Positions 49,873-63,700 of a stretch of 64,000 bases of DNA are shown here, one piece after another. Made by a program: the position numbers and the translations under genes. Numbering within the stretch: position 1 is the stretch's first letter; the number at the start of each line of letters is the position of its first letter. The notes beneath the pieces were generated by a model that saw nothing but the letters and a program-made list of their open reading frames with translations, was not told the origin of the DNA and did not search any database. Origin of the DNA: Mesaphorura yosii (Eukaryota > Arthropoda > Collembola > Poduromorpha > Tullbergiidae); contig WIXG01000010.1 of NCBI GenBank assembly GCA_009869945.1, forward strand, positions 434,001 to 498,000, in the 5' to 3' direction.

Positions 49873-52231
49873 ATCAGTCGTAGCATCTTTGATCGTAATG
49901 AACTACGAGCCACTGACCGTGAATGCGAAGAACAAATGTGGTGCTAAGATAGCCTCGCTCACGACAACATTTAATTGTAATTAATTAGCGTTAAACAGTT
50001 TCTTAATTAGTGCGTAAAAGATTGATGTAATAAAAGTTACATTTATTTTCAAGCCATAAAAATATCGTAAACATGTGATTGAATTTGAACGAATGTTCGC
50101 GATCACGATGATCCAGATCATTCTGTCAGGACACCATTGTATTGCTTTCATCAAAGAGGCTTCAGTTTCGTAGTTGACTCGTATAAGCTATTCGTATTTA
50201 TACCAATCAACTACGAAACTGAAGCCTCTTTGGCTTTCATTGTGCTGGAACCACCTGCCTGGAAACAACTTCACTGTGTTGGAACAATTTCTCTGGAAAC
50301 AATATTAACTTGGGACAATTTGTCCAAATTTCATCAACAGCACATAAATCTCTATGAGCGGTCATCAGTTGGGCATGGCAGTCAGCCGAAATATTGGAGG
50401 TCCATATTTTAGCCAAAATGCGTCTTGCACTAAAAGTGTAATATCGTGTGGGCTGAGGAATCAGGAAGGAAATGAGGAAGTCTCATGAGACACTGGACGC
50501 GGACTTCTTGAGTCTTGACCATCTGCAAGACAGAAGTTGACTCCCTCAACTCCAACTCGTGCACAATGACCAACAAGCCTTTGATTTATTATCTGGTCGT
50601 AACTGTCCAGCAGTAAGTCAAACTCAACCAAGATGTCTCTCTCGCGTGGGACACTGACATTTGTTCATCAGATGTCCTATCCTGTGTCGTCCGGTCAAAC
50701 ATTCACCGCGTGCCCCTGATTTACTCAACAAATTCCAAGGCACAGTTATAACGAACGAACCGAAGCCCGGTGGCAATCAGATGCCACACACGTGTTTGTT
50801 TTGCATTGTGTTGTGCGATCTGTAAATCCCTTGTAATTCAGAACATGCTGATTTCGATCGAAGAAGCCGAAGGTTGAGCATCAAACTATTGTGATCGAAA
50901 TACTTTTCCTTCAGGACTCGCTTGTCACAACTACGTTTTTGCAAGTCATTCATTCATGCATTCTTTCAATTGGAAGTCTTAGACAGTTACATCTTAAAGC
51001 TTTTGAGCCTCGCCTTCCAGTTCCTGCAACTTTCATTCATTTTGGCGTTTGCCAATATTGATCTAATCTCCAATGAATCTTTGCAGTTTCTCATAGAAAC
51101 TCCTCACCGCGTACAAGTTGTGATGAATGGGACACCGGAACACGGGCACTTCTGTTTGGTGTGAACGTGTGAAACTCAGAAAGCTCTTTTCTGCGAGACG
51201 TGAATTTTTATTATGAATCATAATCGCGACAGTACAGCATGGCGTATGGAGAGTGTCACATGAGTGATTGGATCGCCACCTCAGTTTGTTTATGTTATCG
51301 TGTTCGCAGCGTTCTCTTGATTTATTACGTTGTGCCAAAAATAATACGTCACTGCACACAAATATAGGATACGGAGCAGCGCAGCGCTAGTGAAGTAAGG
51401 GAAGCATCGTACCGCATTCAGTGCAACTTGTAGCTTCGACGTGTGTCAAATTGATTCTGGGCAAACGCGAATTACAATTAATTTAATTAATAAGAGTTGC
51501 GGTCAGGCAAGTTCGGAGCAACCGGCTAGATAATACCTGTAAACGTGCCAATTGTGAACCGTTGAAGACTTGATTATACCTGCCGTAGAAAGAAGACACC
51601 GTAATTTTGCTATATCCCATATTTCAGGTACTCCATAGTTAATTGACATTAACGTTAACTTAACTTGGAACTGACAATTTAGAAGTAGCTTGAAGTTATT
51701 AATAGTTGAATAGCTTAAGGTTGAAGGGGTTATCCGGTCGTTTGCGAGCGTAGAAGGAAATGGAAAATAAGCACAAAGTGCTGACAAAGTACCTTCAAAA
51801 CAGTAGTTGAGTGGTGTGATTGTGAGTCATCTTGCTTGAAAGCTTCAAATTCATTGCATTCAATAGAGATACCCTAAAGAATTGCATTGCATTCGTCATC
51901 ACATCCTAAGCAAGCATACCCCACATTATTCATCTCTTCTCGTATTGTGCTGTTGATTTGCTTCTACCTGTTGCTTCTTCATTCAATTTTGGTCTATTAC
52001 TCGTCACACTTTATCTACGTCATACATAATAGACTATAGCTCTACTTATTTCTAAACTCCTTCCCATCGACAGATTTATCTAGAAAAGTCTATATTCGAG
52101 TTCGTTTATCATTTAAATTTAGCGTTGTCGCCGTTATCACATTCTCTGGTGCTTGCATTCGGCAGATACTACGTATATTTTTTATCGGTGACTTTTCTGA
52201 GGCAATATTTTGCGAATTACAACCACAAAAG
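49873..52231. other. Intergenic stretch with a perfect hairpin
   Basis: This lies between CIAO2B and the GRINA-like gene on the same strand. The notable content is the 26-bp inverted repeat at 50152-50232, described separately. The right end carries the 5' leader of the GRINA-like gene. No coding region is supported. Confidence 0.45.
50152..50232. repeat. Perfect 26-bp inverted repeat (hairpin) with 29-base loop
   Basis: The left arm 50152-50177 (CAAAGAGGCTTCAGTTTCGT...) and the right arm 50207-50232 are exact reverse complements, separated by 29 AT-rich bases. Similar words (GCTTTCAT) flank both arms in direct orientation. An RNA from either strand would fold into a stable stem. It could be a small foldback element, a precursor-like hairpin RNA or a transcript end signal. 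A microRNA precursor usually has mismatches, so that reading is only a possibility. Confidence 0.8.
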
Positions 52232-52445
52232 GTAAGTTCACGCAAGGGCTTTTTATAGTTAAGCTAGTCAAAAATGTTCGCATTATGGTTAGGAACCTCA
52301 TATTCCAGCAGGCAAGTGATAGGAATTCTGAAGCCGTTTAAGATGTTTAAAAGATTAGTCCACGTGCACTTCAGAGCACGGCCACAACACAGTCGGAACA
52401 TTATAAACCTTACAGTTGATTAACTGCCACTCCACTCTTCTGCAG
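52232..52445 (+). other. Probable 5'UTR intron of the GRINA-like gene
   Basis: A strong donor (AAAAG|GTAAGT) at 52231/52232 and an acceptor (CTTCTGCAG) ending at 52445 bracket 214 bases just upstream of the ATG at 52486. The leader exon would lie left of 52232. This is inferred from splice signals only. Confidence 0.4.
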
Positions 52446-52485
52446 TGTTCGGACTGATTGGTGGACAAGATAATCCAGGCGCAAA

Positions 52486-53670
52486 ATGGCTTATAATCAG
52501 AACCAGTGGCAGCAGCAACAATATGGCTTCGGTAAGTTCCATTTTGGCGTAGCAAGGTACTCCAGCAGAACAGGAGGATTGATCATTGATTATTGTGAAT
52601 CATGTCATATAGGTGGTCCACAAGCTGGACCAGGTTATCCAACTCAAGGAGGGCCAGGTTATCCACCTCAAGGAGGGCCAGGATATCCTGCTGGAGGACC
52701 AGGATACCCACAAGGATCTGGCTATGGACAGCAAGGTCAAGGTGGTTTTCAGTATAATGCACCACAACCTGGGTTTCAAATTCCTGGGCAAGGTCAACCG
52801 TACGAAGAACCGAAATCAGACGACGGGAGAGGATTTGCAAACGATATATCTGGATTTGAATTCAATGATAAGACTATTCGTGCAGCATTCATTCGGTAAG
52901 TTTCTGGATCGCAACTCTCGCCGAGGTCGAGTTGAATTAATTCAAATACTAACGACAGTGTACTCTATGTTACAGAAAGGTTTACAGCATTTTGATGGTG
53001 CAGCTGGCCGTCACATTTGGATTCATTTCACTGTTCTTCTTCAGTGAGGGCATGAAGACGTTCAGTCAACGGAATCCTGGACTCTTGATTGGAGCTTTCA
53101 TCTTGACATTTGTTCTAATTCTTGTGATGGCGTGCTGTGAGAATGTCAGACGTAAGGCTCCCCACAACTTCATCTGCCTGGGCCTGTTTACGGTCGCAGA
53201 AGGCTTCCTGCTCGGTGCGATCAGCAGCACCTACACGTAAGTCAAGCTAAAGTTAGACTTAAATTCTTTTCTTAATACTTGTAAACTTGACATTTCTCAG
53301 GGCCGACTCAGTCCTGCTGGCTGTTGGAATCACTGCGGTTATCTGTCTTGGCTTGACTCTGTTCGCGTTCCAAACTAAATGGGACTTCACTGGAATGGGT
53401 TCATACCTTTTCGTCATCCTCTTGGTATTCATCCTCTTTGGTATTGTTGCGATGTTCTTCCCACATATTCCGATCATTCGCAAAGTGTATGCTGGCATCG
53501 GAGCCCTCATTTTCTCACTCTACCTGGTCTACGACACACAACTGATGATGGGAGGCAAGCACAAGTACTCACTTTCCCCAGAAGAGTACATCTTCGCATC
53601 TTTGAACTTGTATCTGGATATTGTCAACATTTTCATCTACATCTTGAGTCTTTTTGGTGATCGAAGCTAA
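52486..53670 (+). CDS. Lifeguard/GRINA-type BAX inhibitor motif protein, 4 exons
   Basis: The exons, 52486-52531, 52613-52895, 52976-53236 and 53301-53670, agree in phase and give 319 residues. Proteins of the TMBIM/Lifeguard family sit in Golgi, ER or plasma membrane, leak calcium and suppress apoptosis. The first 90 residues are Pro/Gly/Tyr/Gln-rich with repeated GGPGYP units, as in GRINA. A conserved segment FNDKTIRAAFIRKVYSILMV precedes seven hydrophobic helices. The end is characteristic: KVYAGIGALIFSLYLVYDTQ, then MMGGKHKYSLSPEEYIFASL and YLDIVNIFIYILSLFGDRS. The conserved Asp of YDTQ and the Glu of PEEY are present. A polyadenylation signal lies at 53865-53870. Placement within the family (LFG1/GRINA versus LFG2) follows the Pro-rich N-terminus and is not certain. 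Confidence 0.94.
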
Positions 53671-54752
53671 ACACAAACTTGAACTGGCAGAACTAACTTA
53701 CTGGAAGGAACTGCAAACTCGATCCTTGTATATTTGATAATTAATTAATCATTGTAGAGTTAAAATTAGAACGTTAATCTCAAAAGTAACTAAAACAGCT
53801 AAATAGCTTCGGTATGTACTCTATCAGATGAAATATATTGCAATTACAAAGCTGTGTGTGTCAAAATAAATTTTCTCCTTTCTCGGTGTCACTAAACGCT
53901 TATTGATTAAAATAGGAACCTTAGACAATAATTACAGCTGCTACTTATACAGCTACATTAGAGTCTAGTTTATTTTTGAAGTCAAATAGGATTCTTTGCA
54001 ATATCGCATCAGGCAGAACAAAAGAGCTTAGGTATTAAGAAATGGTCAACTGAATGGCCAAAAAAGCTGACAACTGAAAATGAAAAGCTGAAAAATGTTC
54101 CGAATGTATAGAGTAGTCAACAGTTTGTACAGTACAGCGTTGGGATGATTTATAAGTATTGAATACCATGGGTCCTGTGACTGTTAGTTGTTAAGTTTTA
54201 AGATGCCACCCTTGGCACAATCTTCTATCATATTATCAGTGTTATGTCGGCGTTTAATAAATTGGAAGTTGTAAGTTATTTCGCAAATAAGTTGTACTAA
54301 ATTCAGCATCAAAATCGTCGTCATTTTATTCGTCGCATGTTGTATATCATATTTTCACTAAATTACAAGTACGGAAAACGAAAGGTGGGTCAAAATAGGT
54401 TTGATTGTACGAATAATGAACGAAATACGAGTAATTAATAGGAGGTCAAGGAATTATTCATAAATTCTCAATAAAATCAATCTAAAATCTAATCTGATTC
54501 TGTGTGGTAAAATCTGTCGCGCGTACACCCGCACGAGATCTTATCAAATGATCAAAGTAGTTATTAATACAATATCAACCGTCGCTTATCAGCAGAGTAG
54601 CCTATCTCAGGAAGTATCACAGTGGTAACTATTCAGTATTCATAAAATGAGTATCATTACAAAATCAGCAAGTAGCTGGATTTCATTGTCGTGGGTCGTC
54701 CGGTGGTCGCAATGACCACGTTTGAAGTGGACAAAGGCGAAACTCTGGAGTC
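53671..54752. other. Convergent 3' flanks, nothing else seen
   Basis: The plus-strand GRINA-like gene and the minus-strand Trio-like gene converge here. Apart from the AATAAA at 53865, I see only AT-rich spacer and the Trio-like 3'UTR. Confidence 0.45.
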
Positions 54753-57700
54753 TTAGAACGATTTACTAAAAGCGCTCGGAGAGAACCGTCGCAAACCACT
54801 TTCGATCCTTTTGCTGGTCAGATACGGTTCTAGCTTGGACCTTGGGAGTGGCGTCACAAATTTTCTCGCCTAAAAGGACAAAAGGAGAAAAGTGTCAATT
54901 AAAAAACGCTTCAGAGTGAAGCGTATTAAATCTCAATTAATACGCAAACAAAAGTACATTACTTGTCGGGCCCATGATGACTGAATGCATTCGGTGGCGG
55001 ATGCCCTTTGCGTCGGGTCAGAATGCAGTAGCTGTTTAATCAGTTCTTTAGCCTCATACGAAATTCCTTTGAACGTTTCTAGTCCAAAGCGATAGTGGCA
55101 ATTTATGATGTTGGCAGTCATTTTCTCAAAGCTTTCATTGTAGAATGGAAAGGTTCCGCTGAAAATCAAACAGCCACTTATTACATACATCGCTGGCAGG
55201 TAAGGGGTGACAATGCGACAAGGATTGTCTAAATACCTGAGGAGGAGGTAGATTAATACACCGACAGACCACACGTCACTGAACACCGAACACTTCTGCC
55301 TGAGCAGCACTTCTGGCGACGAAAACTCGAAAGATGGTGGCGTTTGTGGGTAATCGGGCGAACCTGTCATAAAGAAGTCATTATTGCAGTTAAATCACGA
55401 ATCTCTAATCAAACAGGTCAGTTTGTGTTTGCCTTCTGCAACATGGCACGCGTCGCCAAAGTCAACCAGCTTCAAAACTGGAGGCAGAACACTTCTGTCA
55501 ATTAGAATGTTCGTCAACTGAAATGTACAGAAAATGAAAAAGTTACGCGCGTGGTCGAACAAAGAACAATTAATTTGTTTCGAATTATTTACTTCAATGT
55601 CGAGGTGAGCAATTTCCATTTTGTGAATATATTCCAGTGCTTGGAAGAGTTGCAGCATGAGACCAGCCACTGAGTATTCCATGTAAAATTCTTGCTCGCA
55701 GAGAAATCCTAGAAGCGTTGTTCCACGAATGCTGAATAGTAAATAGAAAGAAAATGGATATAACAAATTGAATATGCAGGTCTAGTCTAGACGGAGAGAA
55801 ATAAGAATGAGATCCAGGCACTTACAATTCCATGACAAGTGCAGAGCCCGACGGAGTCTCACAAAGTGCAATTGCTTGTACGACATTAGAATGAGAAATT
55901 GCAGACAGGATTTGATATTCCTTCAAAATAATTTGCTTCTTCCATTTCTTCTTCGGAACAAATTTAGCCGCAAACTCCAACCCGGTTGATATCTCCTGAC
56001 ATCGTCGAATTACGCTGAATCGACCTGTAATAGAGTAACTTAGTTTTATTGCATGTCCAGGTACAATGCGGCAGACAGCAGTTCACTTAATTTTATTGTA
56101 CCTCTCTCAATATCATCCAATTCAATGTACTTTTTATGGAAATCGGTCTCGCCTCTTACTCCAAATTTTACAGAAGCCGAATCCGTGACGTCCTCGTGTA
56201 TCGACATTGAGCTCAGGCTTGTTCTCGAGAACATTGACAATTTTGGACTTTGTGGTGTCGTTGGCGGTATGATTATGGGCTCAGAAGGTTCGCTTGGATC
56301 ACTTTTTGTGCTGCCTTCGCCATGCGAAATTATTCGGAACGAATACATTTGGCCAGGGGTTAAATGCTGAACTTTGCAGTTGCAGTCAGCGACGACAGCG
56401 CAACTTGTCCATTCTTCGGAATCATTCAGGCTGTGTTGTACGGTGAAGAATTTAACGATTCCCGACACCGAATTGTTTGAAGTTCCATCTTCCTTCGTGG
56501 TCCAGGTCAGCTGAACAGCGGATTCAGACTCGATCGTTGTGATAATGGGAATAGAAGGTCTGCATGGAGGCAGCACTGCAATGAAAGAAGAGCAAGACAA
56601 TTAGAAATTATTGCCATTGCCTTAAATAGTTCCAATAAAGCGACAAATGCCACTCACCTGTAACTCTCAACACGCCGGAAGTTGTCGACGTGCCCGCGTC
56701 ATTGCTAGCAATGCACGTAATGCGTCCAGAATCGTTCAGTCTCGTTTCATAGACGGTGAGTGAACAAATGCCTGTGATTTCGTTGAAGTTGACTTTAGTG
56801 CGTGGTCCATTGCGAAGAATATGCCCGAATGCATCTTGCCATTTCACGGTGCAAGGGTCATGAGGGTTGACGTACAGTTGGCACTGGAAGGTGACTGTTT
56901 CACCGCTCGTGCAGTGCACATCTGCCAACTCTTGCCAAAACATTGGGCGCAGCTCGTCCATCAAATCCACATCTTCTGCAGACCCACAAATGACGCGATG
57001 ATGGTGCGAATGTAAATGCGGAGATGAAGGGGCTTCATTATTGCTCGTCAATCCTTTCGAGTTACTACTATCAAGACTTCTTCTTGAATTAAATTTAGTG
57101 AGATTCTTCAATCGGAAGGTCCACTGCTTTCGTGCAGTGTGGACATTGGCGTGATTTTGGAATTGCAGCACGTGTGGCGGAAGCCAGCCGTCAATCGGTT
57201 CAGTCAGATTGTGAGAAGAGTTATTTACGAAGTTAATTTGTGTTGGTGAAGGCGACGGTGAGCGTGGAAAAGCGGTAGAAGAAGACGACGATGAGGATTT
57301 TCTTACAAAATAGTAACCATTCGTTTGGTCCAGCCCAAGAATTTGCACCGAATCGCCTTTTGTCACCGTCAACTCGTCGTATTTTAGTGCTTGAAAGTCG
57401 GTTAATACTTTTACAATCGAACTGGGTGGGATCGGAATAAATAAACTTTTCGTTCGGCTGAAGTTGGTAATAATGTTGGTTGTGTCTTGGTCCTAGAAAA
57501 CAATGGCAATCATTCGCACTTAGGAAATTAAACATCCGTTGGCTGAAATGAGTTTAGTGTTAATCTGAAAGTTGAGTAATCCAGTGCATTTGTAACCATA
57601 AATCGAATCGAGACGCCCGAAACAAGTTCGTTAGTGACGCTGTGAAATCTGCTACATGCAAACTCATGCAATCCTGCACTGTCCAGTGAAACCAAGTTAG

Positions 57701-60700
57701 TAAAAGGAGGTTAAAGGTTTAAACATGTTGACTGCATCTTCAGGTCGACTTTTTGCTTCAAGAAAGCAGCTGCAGCTGGATGTAGAAACGTAGAAACAGA
57801 AGGATGCCATATGATGTAATGTTGGACTCTGGGATGACATCAACGTACTCCCATAAAAACAAACTGCGATAAAAGAATCCAATTTTGAAATTCTTGCCGA
57901 AGAATTTGAGTTTATTTTGCTCCTGACAGCTGCGAGCTGCGCTTTCCTGGAAGATTGGTTTCTCCTTGTATGCTGGACAGTTTAGCTCCATTTCCATTGT
58001 TTCATATGCAATAAATTAGACAGCGGCTGTAATGCAGCAAAAGGTTATACACAAGCGACAAGCGGACCGATTTCACTATCACCAGAAAGCCAAGAAGAAA
58101 ACCCGCGCAGAGACCTTTCACCAGCACCGCCACCGTGAATCAAAGACTACCAAAATACGAAGTGTGCCACCACCACCGACTTTCCGGAAGAAGTGCAGCT
58201 CAGAAGTTAGTATTTGTCAGTCGATGTGAAGGAAACAGATTCATAATGTACCAATTTCTGTGCACTGCTTGACTCCGACCAGCGTCGACTCAAAGGACCA
58301 AATTCAGCAGTACTGCCATTATCACGATCGCGATCACACGCTGAATCATCTAAAATATAATCAACTGGTCCCGTCGGAGTGGTGCCGCCGATTGTCGTTG
58401 TCGCATATCGTGAGTTGCTGCCGCTGCTGCTCCGTCCTTTTGATCGTAGCGTTGTCTTCCAGCTATTCAGAACATTCTGCTTTTTCACTTTACAGTTTGA
58501 AGAAAAGGATTGGAGCATTGGGGAAGGCGAGGAAGAGGATAATTTAGGAAGTTCCTCGTTTGGGGAATGAGATGAGTTGTCAGGAACCAAGGTTTCATTA
58601 CCGGCACAGCCATTTTGGCTGTGGCCGTGGCCGTTTGAGTTGTTGGATGCGGAGGAGTAAGGATGCAAGGAACTGGAAGTGTCCAAGTAAGAAGTTGAAG
58701 CAGTGCTTGGCGACTCTACTGTGCTATGTGCAATAAAAGCCCCTGTGCTCGTGTTCAATTGCATTGGCTTGTCACCGAAAGTCCAAAAATCAGGTGCGGA
58801 GCTGTACAAGTGCAAAACAATCAGACAACATGAGTAAAAGCTACAAACACAAATCACATAAAAGGCAAAAACAGAGAATCGGCTTCTAAATCCTAGTGAC
58901 AAAGCGTGTGCGGTACAAAAACACAAACGCGTCACAAATCGCAATTGCATTCCAGCATTCCACATTTAAAATGGCTTAGACAATTCATAAATAACAAAAA
59001 TAATATAAACAAAAACAAGAAGCGAAACGGAACTCATTGCATTTGATATCATTCAGCTAATTACTTTAAAAAATAACATAAAGTTGAAACACGCGATAAA
59101 ATTACACAGCGAATAACCACCATTACTCGTCGTCGTACATCTCCGTACAACCTTTCCTACAGTGTCTCATAATAAAGTGAAAATGCTTCAACATCACGGC
59201 GTTTTCATACGAAAATCAGTCAAATATATTTCTTTGTATTTTTCTCTCTTTCCAATGTCAATTTAACAATTTTGATCATTTTCTTAAAATTAGCAAACAG
59301 AGCTCTCTAAAACCTGAAGCGCTTGCACTATACTCTATAATGTAATATTTGTCTACAATTTTCTCACTTCTGACCCCGCTGCGCCGCTGATTGCTTATGC
59401 TGTCAGCTAATTACTGGCAAAACTAGATTAGAATTTGCATGTTTGTTTTAAGTACACGTCAAGTAATTAAAAACGGATAATTTCTCAGCGCATTTGTTAC
59501 TAACATTGCATTGAAATAAATTCATTCGTTTATCATATTCGTTTTATACAACCTTTAAAAATACTTTTATGCCATACGCGAATATAAAACCTAAAAAGTA
59601 CAGTACATTTGCTTGTGAAGTGAGGAAATTGTTCAACGGAAACCTGAGTCTTTGCTTGAATACGCTAAAATTAATGCAATTTGAGATTACAATCGTACGC
59701 ACGTAATTAGCGCTATAATAACTTGGACGCGAAGCATAAATCTTCTTAGCATTCTAGCTATATCGCCAGTTTTACTGGCTGCTGGACATTTTTGCAAGTT
59801 ACAAATTACAAGTTGGTAACATTTCGTGCAGTTAGCAAGTAGCAATTCTAAATTAGCAATAAATGATTCGGGCATTGGAAATGCGTAAAGTCAATTTAGT
59901 CCCTGAAATTAAACTTAAATAATAATTACTCTTTTTATCACAGTAGAAAAACTTACAATAGCTTTGCCTTGCTTTTACGCATTCACCACACATAAACATA
60001 AAAATCGCGGTGGTGCCGGGTAATCTCGAATTGTAAATAAATTAATTGAGCATTAGAAAGTTGGCTGATTAAAATCAAGTGGACAAGAGCAATTTTACAA
60101 GAGTTACATTCAATACGAGCACGGACGTGTACGTGAGTGTATAATACAAGAGTTTCAAACCAAGCAATGCAATGGCAATACATTTTTGCGATAATCACGA
60201 CGAACGAATCTACACAAACGCTAAAAGCCCAGCTTTTATTTTCCTAAAATACTGAATTCAACTGCAGGAGTTGACCTTTTCAATTACGTACATCAACATA
60301 CAAATTAATCACTTCACAATTCATAAATACACAGCTTCAAGTAATTGGAATTTATGTTCTGTTTCATGTATGCATTGAGTCAGCGTCAGCCTTCAGCCAC
60401 AGTTACTTTCCTTTGATTATTATTTTTGGCAAACCGACGTACCTTTAAGACTGTTAATTTATATGCTACACAACGCAATCGCAATCTAGTCGCTTGTCTT
60501 AGGGTTTTGTAGCAGATTCTTAACCCAATACAATGATGAGCTGGTAAGAAGTTGGTCGGTCGGGGAGGCATCATTAAGTATGTCTCATTTGACCCAATTT
60601 ACGGCGGACTGAGTGTACAATAAAAATGATGTACTGCATGCCTTTGCTTTTGCTATTCACTTTTGCTCTGCTGGAATCGAGACCGAATAGCTCTTTTGTG

Positions 60701-63700
60701 ATTTACAAGCGTCATACTATCAAATTATCATCGAATACATTTTTACTCGACTCAACAGGATTTTACAGTCTGCTGGAACTTGGCACCACCACCACGAACT
60801 CTTGTGGCATGTACGTTGCTATATTTAAAATGTGGAGTAGTAGAACAATGTTGACTCAGGTTATCAAATACAAACTTATACTTAATCACATCCACATGTC
60901 GCGATTGGCGAATAGAATAGGAATCAGAAGAACAGCGTTTGAAGGTGCGTATGAAAGAAAAGAATATGTCCAACAGTAAACTTAATCTTGAGATGAATGA
61001 AGAGACAGGAGATCATCATCGTAGCCAGGTGACAGACTGACTACGTTATCATAAAAGAACTGAACAGAAACGAGAATACTTACACTTCTTTCGTCAATCT
61101 GTTCTTTTGGTACTTAATTGGACTCTGAATGGCCTTGAGGAAATCTTTCTGGGTCTGAAGTATAAACTGGAGATTCTTGATCCAGTCGTCACGGTTCTCC
61201 TTGCTTGCTGCTTGGCAAACGTACGCCAGGTTGGGCTTACGAGGATCGGTGGACTTTAGGATGAATTTGAGTGGGTCGTCATCGTCGACCTTCTCCGTGA
61301 GGCTCATTTTGTTCACCTGCACATAAAAAGGATGTTTTCAATTAAGAATGTGCTTAAATTCGTGCTCGGTCAGCAATCAATTCTCATCAAGACAATTAGG
61401 CCTAGGCTAATCTCCCAAGAGTAAATTCTGCTATATTCTCAATCGCCGTTAATTCTTGTCCCTCCGAATTAAACTTCATGCTACAAATTATGGAAGTTCT
61501 GACCTTCCTGCTGATGTGAAAGAAATTTCGAACTGAATTTCTTATCGCGCCGGTGAAAATTGCTTTGCGATCTGTTTTCTTTACTCAAAGAAGGTTCTGG
61601 CAGGGACTGGTTCTCATTTATTCAAATTAGGCCTGGAAGAATGTTAATCCGGTCACAAACTTGAACCGAACACTTCCAGAGCATGGAGAAATGTGCGAGA
61701 GAAGTTAGAGTCTGAACTTCTCGACTGGGCGGCTTTTGTTTTTGCCCTGCCTTGTCGCTGCCTGAAATGCTTTGAATGTTAATTTACTGAGGAATAATGT
61801 AGAGAAAGGACTTTGTGGTTTAATTAAGAAGATCCATAAACAGGCAAGCAGGCTCTTCGGTCTGGTGAAGCAGAATAGATAACAGTTGTTATTACTGCTG
61901 CGAAAAGTCTTTTGTCTTTGCCCAAATAAACTTTTGTCTATCCTTGTCCTTAATTTCCATACTTTGTTACTTTCCTTGTTCCAACTTTCAACTAATTCCA
62001 GAACTGAATCCAGAATGCCCCCGCTATTGTACTCTGCACTATTCTCCTGTCATGTCGTCTTTCTTTCTATAACTGTCATCCCACATAAAGTACAAGAATA
62101 CCGAACTGCCAAAAATACATGCCAAAGCAGTCGAATCCCGAAGTAGAGGTAGTACTTTAGATTCTCTCAGGTAATACAACCTGAGAATCGGCCAGAGTTT
62201 GCCAACTTCGTTTCCAGAGCGGGCCATAATTCATGTTCCGTTTGTATAAATTGGATTGGGTCAAAACTTTTTGCAAGAATATCGATTTAAGAGCAAACTT
62301 CTAAACTATCCGGCTCATAATTCCGATACGACTCGGCCAAAGTGAAAAGTTTCCGCTTTTCCTACGCTGGCCTACACTTTTCTTGTTTGAGCAGTGAGTT
62401 TGTGAGTTTTACCGTGATGATGAGAATATGTATCCAATAAAATGAATTGTGACAAGAATAAAAGTGCAAACGAGCGAGTGGACACGGACTTACTTGTATG
62501 TGAGCTTTATACACGTAGGCAGGATTGGAAAATTGAGTCTTTTTCCCAAAAGCCTCACTAAAGATGATACTTTGCTCGAAGAAGAATACTTGGAGCTCTT
62601 TCCCTTTGAAGTTGATGGCTGAGGACCCTTCATTACAGATTAATGGACCAAAGAGGAGGAGTTTGCCTTGTGCTGTGATTTTACCCTGCAAAACAAAAGA
62701 GTCATTCATTACAAGTCTGGTGAAATGCAAAAGGTCAAAGATTTCTGGTTCTTGCGTTTTGTGGGCCGTGCGGGCTTTTGGTTTCAGGTTGCGGTTCTTC
62801 CCTGATTAGGTTTCAAGCATCGCTCATTCATTCGCACGTTACTTTTTACTTAATTCAGGAGCTATGCTTTTGTATATGACCGTATTGTATTTTTCTGAAA
62901 AGTCTACATCTATACAAAATCTGCCAAAAGTTGTAACTTACATCGAAGCCTTGGAGTCTGCCCACGTTCATCATGTCATTAGCTTCCTTCGGGACGACAT
63001 GCATAACGTGACAAGCTTGCTTCAGCGCATCGATTTCCTCTTGAACTCCAATCCGCTCGGTGTACTTGAGAATGTCTTTTAGCAGGAGTTGATATTTCAT
63101 TATTCGCTGAACCTGAAATGGGAGCAAAATTCAAAAAATTTGAAATTTTGAAATGTGTTCATTTGCAATTTTCTTTAACTGAATTCGCCTTTAATGAAAT
63201 ATCGTTTAACGAAACATTAAAAAACTTGATATTTTAACTTGTTAATTTAAGGCAAAGTTCTGTTACCTATGATTAATGAAAATTATTACTTACCGGCTTG
63301 ATGAGTAAATCACACAAGGTCAACTTATGTCCTAGTCTTTGGCGAATATCCTAAACAAAGAAAAAGATGCAACACATCCAAATAAGTTAAAGAAGTCATA
63401 ACTGTGATGCTGCTTTTGAGGTGTAAAAATCATTAATTATTAATCATGCATACGTCAAAATACTAAATAAGGAATTAATACGGCCTTAAACTTAAAAAAT
63501 TGTGACAGCTTTATCGCCGACAACAGAAATTACCTTCAGGCAAGGCGCCATTGCCACATATCATTGATTTATGTGTTACGGAATTCTACGTACTAATATA
63601 TACGTTCAAGTCTCAAGTTCAAGAGAGAGATTCGCTAGTGGAAGTGGAAACTTACTTCAAAGTATGTATCGATGTACTCGGAAACAATGTACTCTGACAT

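Noticed and set aside
58150-58215. TACTAAC followed by a CTTCTGAG acceptor and a short open stretch in the Trio-like gene
   Set aside because: The branch-like word is only a few bases from the acceptor, and the exon would add a Gly-rich stretch not known in the family; not supported enough to call an exon.
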